NCBI GenBank assembly: GCA_023678885.1
Contig: CM043001.1
Span: forward strand, 8,530,092-8,594,091
Source of the DNA: Pogostemon cablin
Taxonomy: Eukaryota > Streptophyta > Magnoliopsida > Lamiales > Lamiaceae
Reading direction: 5' to 3'
DNA length: 64,000 nt
The position numbers and the translations under genes are program-made. Of this stretch, positions 11,433-23,340 are shown piece by piece; within the stretch, counting starts at the first letter, position 1, and each line of letters begins with the position of its first letter. Below the pieces are notes generated by a model that saw nothing but the letters and a program-made list of their open reading frames with translations, made no database searches and was not told the origin of the DNA.

Positions 11433-12782
11433 ATGACTCCTCTCAGTATTGCAATAAGAAGACCTTCTACCTTGAAGCATTCAGAGCTGCAAACTGAAGA
11501 GATTCAAAAAATAACTCCACTCAGGATTGCGATACGAAGGTCTGCTGCATCAAAGCCTCCAGAGTTGCAAACTGAAAAGGTTGGAGTCGTTACAAGAAGT
11601 ATTCCCGAAGGCTCCGTAGAGACAAACCATATGGTGGGGATTACTCTCAACAAGCCATTCCACGGAGACAAGAGTGGTGAAAATATTTCTACTTGCTTAA
11701 CTCCTCGATCCACGCCAAGCTTATCATCCACCTCAACTGAAGCTGTAGTGATGACGACAAGTGCTATGACCATTGAGGATCAACTCGCAAGTATGATGAA
11801 AGCCATTGAAGGACTCAACAAGCACATGGAAGCTCAAGATTTAAAAATCTGCGAACTTATGAAGAAAATGGATAATGCGGAGACAAGCCATGCAAATAAG
11901 AAACAAGTTGAGGATGAACATGAGGAGAAAGACTCGACGAAACATCATTCACCTGAAGAAAAGCCAGCTGAGGATAAGATACAAGTTTCAACTGACGGAA
12001 CGCTTCCTATCAACCAACTAAAGAATATCGTGATAAATACGATAAAAGATAAGTTTGAAAGGAGCTTCAAATCTTCTTCAACCTATGTCAAGCCATATAC
12101 AAAGAGGATTGATAACTTGAGGATGCCAATTGACTACCAACCTCCCAAGTTTCAACAATTTGACGGCAAAGGCAATCCAAGACAACATGTGGCGCACTTT
12201 GTCGAGACATGCAATGATGCCGGGACCTATGGAGATCACATGGTGAGACAATTTGTCCGATCTTTAAGAGGAAATGCCTTTGATTGGTACATCGACTTGG
12301 AAGCCAACTCCATCGACAGTTGGGGGCAAATGGAAGAAGTGTTCCTCAACCGCTTCTACAGCACACGAAGAACTGTTAACATGATTGAGCTAACAAATAC
12401 TCGTCAAAGTGATGAAGAATATGTCATCGACTACATCAACAGATGGAGGAGCCTCAGCCTCAATTGCAAAGAGAAGCTGTCAGTAACTTCAGCTATTGAA
12501 ATGTGCATTCAAGGGATGCCATGGAATCTTCGCTACATACTTCAAGGAATTCAGCCAAAGACTTTTGAAGAGTTGGTTACAAGAGCTCACGACATGGAGT
12601 TGAGCTTGATATCAAATGATATTGAATGGCAATCTATTCAAGACTCCTACGAGTTTGAGGACATGCCTTCTGATGAGCTCGTGGAAGACGAACCACAAAC
12701 AAATACTGCAGTTTCCATAAAGATTCATAGAAATGAAGTGGAAGCAAGAGAAAGCAATGCATCCCAGGATTGGGGGCAATGA
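11433..12782 (+). CDS. Gag protein of TR-GAG unit 2
   Basis: 449 residues, same domain layout as unit 1. It differs by SIAIRRP for SIAIKRP, SVETN for SVEAN and NKPFHG for NKPLHG. Intact ORF, start chosen by analogy at the ATG after AAAGC. Confidence 0.9.
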   Translation: MTPLSIAIRRPSTLKHSELQTEEIQKITPLRIAIRRSAASKPPELQTEKVGVVTRSIPEGSVETNHMVGITLNKPFHGDKSGENISTCLTPRSTPSLSSTSTEAVVMTTSAMTIEDQLASMMKAIEGLNKHMEAQDLKICELMKKMDNAETSHANKKQVEDEHEEKDSTKHHSPEEKPAEDKIQVSTDGTLPINQLKNIVINTIKDKFERSFKSSSTYVKPYTKRIDNLRMPIDYQPPKFQQFDGKGNPRQHVAHFVETCNDAGTYGDHMVRQFVRSLRGNAFDWYIDLEANSIDSWGQMEEVFLNRFYSTRRTVNMIELTNTRQSDEEYVIDYINRWRSLSLNCKEKLSVTSAIEMCIQGMPWNLRYILQGIQPKTFEELVTRAHDMELSLISNDIEWQSIQDSYEFEDMPSDELVEDEPQTNTAVSIKIHRNEVEARESNASQDWGQ

Positions 12783-12804
12783 ACTGTTGATAAATCAAAG
12801 ACAA

Positions 12805-13715
12805 GCTCCTTGACATGAGAGAAAACTGTCCACATAATGCTCCTTGATACGAGCTTAAACTATCTAAAATCTCCCAAATCAAATTTTTAGCTCCTTGACA
12901 CGAGCTAAAACTGTCTACATGATGCTCCTTGATATGAGCTAAAACTGTCCACATGTTGCTCCTTGATACGAGCCTAAATTAACTAACACAAATCAAATGC
13001 CAAGCTCCTTGACACGAGCTAAAACTGTCTGCATTATGCTCCTTGATATGAGCTTAAACTGTCTAACTCAAATTAAATCTCCTTGAGAAGAGACAAAACT
13101 CTCTACATATTATGCTCCTTGACATGAGCTAAAACTGTCTGCATTACGCTCCTTGATACGAGCTTAAACTATCTAAAATCCTCAAGTCATGCTCCTTGAT
13201 ATGAGCTTAAACTTTCTAAAATCCTCAAGTCAAAGCTCCTTGGCACGAGCGAAAACTATCTACATTACGCTCCTTGATACGAGCTTAAACTATCTGAAAT
13301 CTCTCAAGTCCACACAGCGCTCCTTGATATGAGCTAAAACTATCTACATGTTATGCTCCTTGACATGAGCTTAAACTGTCTAACTCAAATTAAATCTCCT
13401 TGAGAAGAGACAAAACTCTCTACATGTTCGATACTCCTTGATATGAGTATAAACTATCTGCACATCAAATAAAATCTCCTTGGGAAGAGAATAAACTCTA
13501 CACATAAAGCTCCCCAGTATGAGCGAAAACTGTTCATACAATACTCCTCGACACGAGTGAAAAATATCCACACAAGGCTCCTTGATACGAGTATAAACTG
13601 TCTACAAGTTCAAATTCAAGACTCATTGACACGAGTATAAATTGTCAGCAAATTCAAGTTCAATGCTCCATGGCACATGAGCCTAAACTGTATGTTACTC
13701 CTGGCCTGCATGAGT
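12805..13715 (+). repeat. Field of 24 hairpin-type tandem repeats, TR-GAG unit 2
   Basis: Copy of the 9418-10328 field with a few substitutions. At one unit (about 13432) the core reads ACTC...GAGT and pairs fully, whereas unit 1 has ACTC...GAAT there. Confidence 0.85.
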
Positions 13716-13963
13716 ATAAAATGTGTACGGCACCCCCCTAATTCAAATCAAATCATGTCTCTTGAACTACGTTTTGACTTGATCCTCTTCAAAGAAGTAC
13801 GTAGGCAACTTAGCACGCTGCTAAGTTCAGTCATAATTCAGGCTATTCATATCAAATTGGAGAGGCAAGCAATAAAATTCAATCACGTTGATCAAGAAAT
13901 TGATTGTCGCAATTTGTTCACCTCAACACAAAGGCGTCCGTGAACAAAATGCGAGGGGGCATT

Positions 13964-14770
13964 TGTAGGCACTTGAATTTTATTGCCTATTAAAGGAAAA
14001 TATGTGGCAATTTAATGCAATAATTATCAATTAATTATTTATTTATTAAAGAATTTAAATAAATAAATTCCTAAAATAAATGAGTAAATAATTTATAATT
14101 GGGTAAGATCCAATTAAATAAGTCTGACTTAAAGCCTAAGAAAGTGAAAGGCCCAAGCCCGCATAATTAGGTCAAAACTGACCAATCAGGCTGCGAGTTA
14201 TTTATGGGGCATCCTCATACCTCACCTATATAAGGAGTCCTCCTCCATTCATTCCAGACACACTAAATACTTGAAGACATAAACGCACTGAAGAAATCAA
14301 GAATACGAGCAGTGCTCCCTTGAGATCTTCAAGCATCTTCAAGTCAAGAACGGCAAGCGATTCGGGATTAAGGTGCGGAGTCCCCCAAATCAAGCGTTCT
14401 TCATACACTAAGTTCTTCGGTGTTCTTCGCGCCAAGAACAGCATACGACCCGGGATTAAGGTGCTAAGCCCCCCAGATCGAGTGTTCTGCGGATCAAGTA
14501 CGTTTAATCCAAACAAAGGCTCGACGCTTCTGGATTAACGTTATAAGGTCCCAAACCGAGTTCGGACAAGCTTCAACTGAAGATCCGACTCAACATACAC
14601 AGCCAACGCAGTCAAGTCAAAGTCAAAGTCAAAGTCAAGCCAAATTGGTTCGAGACAAGAATCAGAGGATAGTAGAGATTGTTTCCTAAATTTTCAAGTT
14701 TAATCCTTCTGGATTATCATTGTAATTCTTTTGTGTTAATTTTATTATAAATACAATATTTGTTGTTACA
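13964..14770 (+). repeat. TR-GAG LTR 3, complete
   Basis: 807 bp, TGTAGGCAC...TTGTTGTTACA, the only one of the three with the TACA end, and directly followed by the target duplication GGGCC. It therefore defines the true LTR end. TATA box at about 14227-14234. Confidence 0.9.
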
Positions 14771-14775
14771 GGGCC

Positions 14776-16228
14776 ATTTTTCTGTTTTCTAATGTCTTAA
14801 CCATTATTCCATTGTCTATTATGGACATAAACTCGTTCTCATAATCTTGAAAATTGAATTTCATGAGATGACATTATACATGTTCTTGTATGTGACTATA
14901 TTTACCTTGCTATCCCAATTTCAAATTTTATAAATTTTCTTTGCTAATAACTGGATTAGAATTAAGTACCCTTATCTTTAGGGTATTTTTGCTACGTGAT
15001 TAAAACTGGGTCCTCTATTTGGATACAGAACTTTATTGAGGCAATTTTACTAAAACGACAAAAATTAATCCAAGACATAGTGACAACGCATGCATAGCAC
15101 AACGAACTTTTTTCATAATCCTTTGTTCATCGAGTTTTTGGAATGGTTGTCTACTAATGTTTTGTTGAAAGAGAATGGTGGCCGGAGGAGTTCATAGTTG
15201 AGTGTGAGCTTTAGAAGTAGAAAAGAAGACTAGAAAACATAATGCAGATGGAGTCCATGATATATCCTTTTGAAAAGAGCGTGCACTTTGAGCGCTTCAC
15301 GAACAATGCTGCTCTTTGATAGACATAAAGTGGTGAAAATCCCGTAGGGTTGCTTCAGAGCTATTGAATAGCATGAGCTTAGGATCAATTGATGCACTAA
15401 GGTTTATGTAAGAGAGATAGAAGTAAATTTATTATTTGTTGGGGTAGTGAGCTTACTTCTATTAGGGATAGGACAAACCTTACGTAGTTGGCGATTGCAA
15501 TTACTCTCAGGGTTTCTGATAAAATCAAGAACTGAAGGAGTGGAATAGTTCCTCACCTTTTCACATCCTATGCTATTATCCTTGTCTCAATTGAATTGTA
15601 TTAGAAATTATTTCTGGAAATTTCTCAAAAGCTGTGATGCTCTGTATCCCAAATGAGTAGGGTGGAACTCATCAGAAGTGAGAGTATGTTTTTCCTCATC
15701 TAAATGATTTGAATCTTGTGTCCCTTATAGCAACACACACCTTCAAGTCAACATTACTCATATTTTTGCCTTAATCTTATTTTTCGTTCCAGTTCTTTGT
15801 GGGGTATCCGATCCTCTAGCCATGTTTACACTTGCATCGAATGATGCACGTCTTACAAACTTTCTCAACAATGTCTTTCTTGCTAAATCATTTTCATACT
15901 AGACAAATAGAAGTATAGTTCACTGACTTGTTAATATTCAAAAGATGTGTGGTTTCTGATGACTCAGTTTTCAATCGTCGATGACTTCTTGTTGTTTTCC
16001 TGCTTACAGAGAGAAGAGGAGTATAAGCAAACATGATTTTCTTACATGCAGTTGGCATTTTATTGTACAGCTGAACGACAGGAAACTATCGTTTCCTTGT
16101 CATGGATCATACCAATAAGTGGTTTTGGCTTGTAAGATGAACATTAATGTTGTAAAAAATGACTAGCAGATGATTTGTGTTACCGTAAACTCAAGATTCC
16201 CACTCATAATTGTCCATATTAGGAAATA
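14776..16228. other. Non-coding stretch after the TR-GAG array
   Basis: No domain-bearing frame, RNA gene or clear element ends were recognised. Confidence 0.55.
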
Positions 16229-16463
16229 CTCTTTCCGTAATGCGTTATGTTTTTTCACAGAAATTAAAAGATATAATATTTTAATAGATTGTGGGTTGAA
16301 AAAATATAATATTTAATATGTATTGTTTGTGTTATGGTATGTGAGCCCATGTGGAATAAATAATTGTTTTTTGTGGGTTTCACTTAACAAAAAATGAAAT
16401 ATAAATCTTAATTTGGAACAAATTAATATGGAAAATGTAAAATTTAACATTGGATGAAGGGAT
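16229..16463. mobile_element. Degenerate Stowaway-like MITE
   Basis: Begins CTCTTTCCGTAATGCG after TA and ends TGGATGAAGGGAT before TA. The ends are weakly inverted copies. Most of it recurs in the duplicated segment at 16876-17463. Confidence 0.55.
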
Positions 16464-16583
16464 TATACAAAGTTTAAAAAATAAGGTGAATTGCCAAAAT
16501 ACCCCTTTCTTAAATACAAATATCATTGCCAATTGGTAAATTAAGTTTCTACGGGACACACTTGTTTGAGTCACTGAGAAAAA

Positions 16584-16873
16584 CTCCCTCCGTCTTGAGA
16601 ATACATTCACATTTTCCATTCTTGTTCATTCTAAGAATACTTTTACACCTTAAAAATAGAAATAAAATATAATATCAATAATCTTATAATACTACAATAT
16701 TACAAAAATGTCACCTCATTTCTAAACACAATCTAGTCAAAGTTAACTACTCCTATATCATACATTTTATTCTACCTAAAATATCCCCTCTCTTTACATC
16801 ACACTAACAAAAAATTGATTTTCTTAAAATTCGTACTAGAGAATACACGAATGTATTCTTGGTACAGAGGGAG
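16584..16873. mobile_element. Stowaway-like MITE, about 290 bp
   Basis: Left end CTCCCTCCGTCTTGAGAATA, right end the inverted form (TATTCTTGGTACAGAGGGAG) followed by TA. The termini share GAATACATTC. Confidence 0.85.
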
Positions 16874-16967
16874 TAATATATAATGTGTACTGTTGTGTTA
16901 GTATGGTATGCGAACCCATGTGGAATAAATAATTATTTTTTGTGGTCCCACTTGATAAAAAAAAATG

Positions 16968-17356
16968 AGGCAAAAGCTCCTGTACACCCGGGCACACGGA
17001 CCACATTCCCGTGCGCCTTTAGAATTTTTTGTTAAATTGTATACCTTTTAGATACAGATGTGTACCCTTTATTTTCTAAAGAAAATTATTGTGTGTTTCT
17101 GGGCGCATGAACAACACTCCGTGTGCCTTTAGAATTTTGTTTTAAATTGATACTCTTTAGTATAAAAATGTGTACCCTTTATTTTCTAAAGAAAAAAAAT
17201 ATTAATGAAAAGTGTATATCCTTTAGAACAAAATGGTGTACCTTTTATTAATTAAAGTGTGTACCATTTAGATCAAAATAATGTACCCTTATACATAATA
17301 CTAATTTTCTAAAGGCGCACGAAATGTGTTCCGTGTGCCCGGGCGCACACAAGCCT
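16968..17356. mobile_element. Inverted-repeat element with about 50-bp termini
   Basis: The left terminus (AGGCAAAAGC, CCCGGGCACACGGA, CGTGCGCCTTTAGAA) and the right terminus (TTCTAAAGGCGCACG, TCCGTGTGCCCGGGCG, AAGCCT) are inverted copies. The interior is AT-rich with repeated GTGTACC phrases and no ORF. The flanks read CACTTGATAAAAAAAAATGA on the left and CACTTAAAAAATGA on the right. This could be a long target duplication, unusual for a terminal-inverted-repeat element. Confidence 0.75.
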
Positions 17357-17580
17357 CACTTAAAAAATGAAATGTAAACCTTAATTTGAAATAAATTAAT
17401 ATGGATAAAAATAAACCTTAACGCGGGATGAAGAGAATATACCATGTTTGATGGAGGGAGTATACAATGTTTAAAAAATAATATGAATTACCAAAATACC
17501 CTTTTTTTTTAATACAAATATCATTGTCAATTGATAAATTAAGTTTGTACGACACACTTGTTTGAGTTGCGGATTATTTT

Positions 17581-18018
17581 ACCTTTCATAACACTTTATA
17601 AAAGTGTTATTGTTATTATTATTTTTAATGTATCATTTTTTAATTTATTTATAAATTGTTCACGGAAAAATTATCACTTTTCATCCATTAAACATCATTT
17701 TTCTTAATAAAAATAAAAGTTATGGATTCTTATCCCCTCACGAAATGACTGTGAGACATTTTACACAAGTTTTTAAGTTTTTACTATTATTATAACCAAA
17801 GAACTAAACGGGGAAGGGGGGCAGCATCCACCCTATCCTTTCCACTCCCTCCCTTGCACCATCATTTACACCTCCACTCACACCTCAATTCCCACTTCTT
17901 CAATACACTAAAATGAAATGAATGAGAATTCTCTCTAGCAGCTCTCCTCAAATTCCATCTTCGAAAAAGATTATCGGCCTCATTTATTCTTCGTCTTAAT
18001 ATTCCCTCACAAATTCAC
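17581..18018. other. Non-coding stretch upstream of the 18019 ORF
   Basis: AT-rich to about 17800, then CT-rich (TCCACTCCCTCCCTTGC), which looks like a plant 5' untranslated region. No ORF of note. Confidence 0.4.
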
Positions 18019-18132
18019 ATGTATAGATCATCAATTATAGCATTTCTCCTCTTAAATCTACAAATTTCCTGCGACGCACAGAGTACTAACGTGCATTCTC
18101 CGACGTCGATCAAGCCCCTCTCCTCCGCGTAA
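18019..18132 (+). CDS. 37-residue ORF with signal-peptide-like start, possible first exon
   Basis: The ATG opens a hydrophobic stretch (IIAFLLLNLQIS) followed by CDAQS, which reads like a secretory signal peptide. The frame stops at 18130, but GTAAAA at 18129 could be a splice donor, so this may be exon 1 of a secreted-protein gene whose rest is lost or unrecognised. It follows a CT-rich leader. No family can be named. Confidence 0.3.
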   Translation: MYRSSIIAFLLLNLQISCDAQSTNVHSPTSIKPLSSA

Positions 18133-19239
18133 AAACCGCTCCCCTACACATTCTTCAGCATCTACTACTCACACGGGCCGACTTTAACAATTTAGGGGCT
18201 CGAGGCAAAATAAAAAACTGAGGCCCCAAATTTTCTAAACTTCTTTAATATTAATAAACTTCATAATATATAAAAATAGTTTACAAATAAAGTAATATTA
18301 TAATCAAAACATTTCTATTTGTATATGATAGCTATAATTTACAGAGTGCAATTTATCTTCCGGGTCTTTAGATTGAATGGGTCTTCTTTATTTAATTTTT
18401 TCTATAATCTGAAATGCTAAAAAAAAAGAGAGACAACATCTGAAAACATAAAAGCAATAAAAAATGATATTAAAAGATATAAATAAGATTAATGTAAAAA
18501 AAATAGATAGCTCGATTTTTGAACGACCCACGTGCTGATTGCGTGTTTGAATCCCGCTCAGTGCATGTATTCGCGACCCACGAGAATGACACAAACCACC
18601 CGCACACTGACCTGCTTTGAGCAGCCTTCTTTTTACTAAACCATGGTTCAAACCTAAGATCGTCTCGATTCTGGAAAAAATGAAAGGCTTCTCATCTCCT
18701 CATAACGATGGACACGTGCGACTCACAAGAGCCCAATGCGGCTATGTGTAACATGACGACTGCGGGTACCTTGTGGCTTCCCTTGTTTATACAAATTTAA
18801 CTCAAAGGAATGTAAATTCTTATAAGATGTTTCAACTCTCAATAATTAATCCATTTAGGATAAGCTCTTCCCACTTTTCTTTTCCTCTTCAATTTTTTTT
18901 TCCTTCTAATTAAATTGCAAAGTTTATGTATTAGTTACTCATTCACTTGGACCATCTTGGATTCATAAGTACTTTTCTTATTTGAAGTGGCCTAACTTCA
19001 CACTTATATAGATAATCTCATATAAAGAGTATCCTACTATTCTCCACCTTTAAGGTATAAGAATCATTAAAAGCTTTTATAAGTTACCCAACACCACACT
19101 TCTGCGAGCTTGCACTCGAATTGTTTGAGAATGCGTAAAAATTATTTTCAAGTCCTATTTTGTAATATTCATAATTTAGTTGTCTTATTGAAACATGTTA
19201 TCGGAATCTTCAATCATCATGGTTAAGTTACCACTATGA
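18133..19239. other. Mixed repeat-like sequence without a gene
   Basis: Contains a GGGGCTCGAGGC/GAGGCCCC phrase near 18197-18226 as seen in degraded DNA transposons, and a tRNA B-box-like string (GTTTGAATCCC near 18545) that might mark a SINE. From about 18780 on it may be the LTR of the adjoining copia remnant. None of these has defined ends. Confidence 0.35.
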
Positions 19240-19600
19240 ACGTTCTTTAGAGCGTGAATTTTAAACTCATTCCCCTTACTACACTTGCCATTAGATCTCT
19301 AATTATATCTTTTGTTAGCGGATCTGCGATATTTTCCTTAAATTTTACCTAGTCGATGGAAATTATCCCACAAGAGATTAATTGTCTTATGGTACTATGT
19401 CTCCATCTTATTTGTCAAGATTTACTGTTGTACATGTTGCTTTGTACTCTGCTATTAGCTAACATGCTATCACAATGTATCATTACAGGAGTCACTAGTT
19501 TGCTACAACAAAAAATACCCTCTAGGAAGATTTTAAGTCATTCATCTTCACAAGCTTTAGTTAACGTAATGAACACCGACTTCATTGTAGATTATGCAGG
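19240..19600 (-). pseudogene. Ty1/copia polyprotein, C-terminal RNase H remnant
   Basis: Read on the minus strand, short frames give the end of a copia RNase H. The clearest is the KENIADPLTKGLTRDLMAS-like block around 19265-19340 (ADPLTK is diagnostic), preceded by a degenerate RNase H body. Several stops and frame changes are present. Confidence 0.7.
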
Positions 19601-19720
19601 ATCGGATCTACAATGGTCACAAGGGGATCTACAATGGACATGGGGTACAGTTGTACCCCAAATTTAAATTATGCCCAAATATATATATATATATCACATT
19701 AAAATAAAATATTTAATGGG

Positions 19721-21774
19721 TGTCGAAACCAACAAATAATAAACCTACTAGATAATACTGCGATAGTGATGAGTAGGGTCATATCCATAGAAATTGGTAA
19801 AATAAGTTTATTCAAGGAAATTAAATAAACAAAGATGGGGGGGTTGGGTTTATACTTAAAACTAAAGTTTGCAGAATAATAAATTGAAGTAAATTGATGA
19901 AATAAATATCTAGCCTAGATAATGTTTAAATATTTTATACTCACGAGCAAGAATACTCAGTCGTTGTAGTAGTATATCTCAAGAAATAAAATTATTGAAC
20001 CACAAAGGAGTTAAGTTTGGATTAATAAAATACGTGAGTTCATATTTTTGTCACTTTTGTAAGGATGATCGGGGGTTTTGAGTTTGATTTTGAAATAAAC
20101 AACTAAATCAAGTAACAAGTAAATAAAATAGCAAATAAGAGAAATTAGAAATAAAAGAGAATAGGTGTCAGAAATTCAAATACTTAAGAAATGGAATTAG
20201 AAACATCCAAGCACACTTCAACTTATACTAACATGCAAAAGGAATTCCACTTAATTGGTATCAATTAGAGGCGATCACTATGATATCCTAAGCTCCCTTT
20301 CGGGTTACAAAGATTGTAGATCTCCTAGAGAATCCCTAATGCACCTAGGATCGATGCCCCAACACTAACCTCTTCCATCTAGATACTAATTAAATTCCAA
20401 TTCTCCCTTAAAAGGTACTAATTAGAACCAACTCTCCCTTTTTGCGTACTAGGGCTAACGAATGGATTGGTTCCTCTTATCGGGTTCAAATATCCTTTCG
20501 GTCAAATCTAAACCCGTTGTCTACCTATGTTCGTCTAATACTATGGAGGGTCATTTCCGTCACACCCCTAGCAATATAGACATGAATAATATGAAGGCAC
20601 TTAAATCACTACAAACAACCTATTGATTAACAACCCATTAAATCAATAAATTATCCATAAACAACAAACCATGTCATCATAAAATTCAAGCAATCAAAAC
20701 TCATAGATAGAAATCAACAACAATTAAGTAAAAACCAATTTATTTCACATGCTAATATAAATCAAAAGTGCTCTTCATATCTCTAATCCCATTAGAGGGA
20801 TTAGCCTAACATGATAAAAGTTATAAAATAAGAAAATGATTCATTACAATTATCCATCAAGTCTAAGATCCAAATGAAAATACAAAATGAATTAAATCTT
20901 CCCTTTCAATTTCTTGAAGGAAATCTTCAACTTTTCTTGATCTCCACCGCTAGCTCTTGAGATTTTCTTGTCCCCAACACCAAAATGATAAAAAATATGG
21001 AAGATGGATGGAAGAAATTGAGTGAAAGTGTGAAAAACCTTTAAAATCACCTAAGAAAAGGGTTGTGCTCTGTTCTGCTCCCCTCAAATTTTATATCCCA
21101 GCTATTTATATGGTGTAGGGTGGCTGCTAATGGATAATTAGGGCAAACTTTGAAGTTGTCAAAACAGACTCAAAATTCGACTAGAATATCAGAAATTTGA
21201 CTAGAATTTCTGTTGTCGTTACACGCTTTGCACGGGAGCGCTTTTGTAATCGCCAAAAATTTTACTAGAATTTTGAAAATTCAAGTAGAATTTCTGCTTC
21301 CTTAGCCTAGGTTTGATTCCCACTCACAACACTTTGCTGACCTGCCAAAAATTGGATTAGAATCTTTTGAGGCAGTGGTCGAAGTTTCTAGAAAATGCCA
21401 ACTCCCTGGAAGATTTGGGAACTTCATAAATTCGACCAGAATTTCACAAATTCGACTAGAATTTTTGAGAATTTGTAAAACGATTTTTTATTTCAAACCC
21501 ACTTTCAACACAGCTAAAATTCGACTAGGATTGTGTAAATTCTGGTCAAATTTTTTATCTTTTCAAAATTTCCGCATTTTGTATCATTCCATGTGCACTT
21601 GTATGATTTGATCATTTTTTCCTTCATTCCCTTCATAAATTCACACAAATCACAATATTTTCAAACCAACATAGTTCCTAAAAAATATAAAAATAAAAGA
21701 CTCAAATCACACGAAAAATACATAAAAACCACACAAAAACAACTCTAAATTTATGCAAATTTTGACAATAAACA
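19721..21774 (-). repeat. Probable solo LTR, about 2.05 kb, minus orientation
   Basis: On the minus strand it begins TGTTTATTGTC and ends GGTTTCGACA. A TATA box reads on the minus strand near 21104-21112 (CATATAAATAGC). About 200 bp farther upstream in LTR terms (21170-21540) lies a cluster of about ten AATTCGACTAGAATTT-type motifs that are partly self-complementary. No primer site or coding region adjoins it. The flanking 5-mers (ATGGG, GATAA) do not match, so one end may be eroded. Confidence 0.55.
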
Positions 21775-21989
21775 GATAATCTTCAGAATAGTTCAACATA
21801 CACGATCATGGATGCAAGGATAACTCTTTTACATTAACACAAAATTGGTTATAGTTGTTGGTACCACCTAACAACCTAATCTTTCCATACTTTAGGGTAC
21901 CACCTCTAATTACTTCTCTAGCCAAATAAACAACCCTAGATACCTGTTGGCGTTTGATCGTTTGGTTAACGTGAACCGTTAGCATACCA

Positions 21990-23334
21990 TGCATTTCTAA
22001 CACAGCGGAAGCAATAAATCATAGAAACGATTACCGTTCACCCGGGTATGTTGATGAAGATTGATTCTCGCAGGTAGACTGTACAGTCCCACGAGAATGG
22101 CTATAACTTCCTTATCTGATGTCGGAATTAATGATCTTTATGCTTAGATGATTCTCTCTTCAACGGCTTTCCGTCAGTATATTGATCATCAAATTCTGAG
22201 CACTGTAAGATTTTATATAAATTTCGCAAGGTGGCGGACAGCAGCAGCAAACTACCTTCTAATCTTCTGCCGTATGTCCCAAGTCCGATCTCGACGTCGT
22301 GTGGGCGACGATCTACGAGACCTCCTCAATCTGCTCTCAACCCTCATCACACGTGAATAATAAATTAGATTAGATTAGGGTTCCAGATAAGCTGAGGTGA
22401 CTTATATACATGGGCTACAGCAGGGACCAGGAGGAGAAATTGGGTTGGGTCTCCATTAGGCTTAAGTATCCAAGCTTAGCCCAAAGCTTATACTTAAGTC
22501 CAATAATAATAATATATTCCACAAAAATATTATTATTGCACTACCGTACCAATCCCAAAATTACGTTTTGGGCTCCTTCTTATTATGAGTCCATTAGTCT
22601 CCCCATGTTTAAGATATACAATGTCCATTAATTAATTAAGTTACTGGCAACCCAATTAATTAATATCTCATCCAAGAGTAGTACCACTCAACCTCATTAT
22701 CATGCCGGAATAAATTCCACCTGCAGGGTTTACATGATAATCCTTATGAGCTCCTCAAGGGGACATCATCAACCTATGACGGACAGGGATTCCTTCTACA
22801 ATCAACAGCACACCATAGAGACATCACTATTTTCCAACTCATCGAGTTTGTTGATTTAATTACATGTAAATCTCACCCATTGATGAATCAAAGAAATACA
22901 TACTGCCCTACGTGTCGAGGTTATTGTATAGGGATTAAGAGCACGAACTTCCATAATAACTGAGATCAAGTTCTCCTATAAGTCAGTATAAGTCGAACGA
23001 TCTCAAGCGGTCCTGCTCAATACACACAAGTGCACTAATGTGATTCTATAGCCAAGACAAGCTAATACCAAACCACACTACAACCATCCCGATAGAGAGT
23101 CCCCGTCTATCTCGGTTGTGAGCATTAGTTTATACTTTATAAGAAAACCGATAATATGATCTTCCGCGTGTTGTCGCACAACATATTATCTACAGTATAA
23201 AGTAAGTGGACTATTGCATCGAACATATAAATAAATTATAAGATGCAATCATTTGATCATATGATTCTCATTTCAAATTAATTGTTATAACATTGTTCAT
23301 ACAAAAAGCTAGACTTTTAGTATACAATCCAACA
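21990..23334 (-). repeat. Solo LTR, 1345 bp, copia-type
   Basis: The minus-strand ends are TGTTGGATTGTATACTAAAA and GTTAGAAATGCA. ATACCA flanks it on both sides (21984-21989 and 23335-23340), a target duplication showing that this is a complete solo LTR left after LTR-LTR recombination. A minus-strand TATA box (TGTATATAAGTC) is near 22396-22407. Confidence 0.85.
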
Positions 23335-23340
23335 ATACCA

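Larger units (their letters stand above)
7190..14770 (+). mobile_element. TR-GAG-type LTR element in tandem: LTR-gag-LTR-gag-LTR
   Basis: Three near-identical LTRs start at 7190, 10577 and 13964, exactly 3387 bp apart, and enclose two bodies that each hold only a gag ORF, a tandem-repeat field and a polypurine tract. No protease, RT or integrase is present, matching the gag-only non-autonomous class called TR-GAG. The 5-bp target duplication GGGCC lies only at the outer ends (7185-7189 and 14771-14775). The middle LTR has no duplication, so the array is one insertion expanded by unequal recombination. The two gag proteins differ at three residues. Movement would depend on proteins supplied by another element. 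Confidence 0.9.
16305..17580. repeat. Local duplication, second copy interrupted by insertions
   Basis: The segment about 16305-16583 (CCCATGTGGAATAAATAATT, AATTAATATGGA, ACACTTGTTTGAGT) recurs at about 16876-17575 in the same order. The second copy is split by the inverted-repeat element at 16968-17356. The intact MITE at 16584-16873 lies exactly between the copies. Confidence 0.8.

Noticed and set aside
18530..18560. tRNA gene or SINE from a B-box-like GTTTGAATCCC
   Set aside because: No A box at the right distance and no cloverleaf could be drawn.
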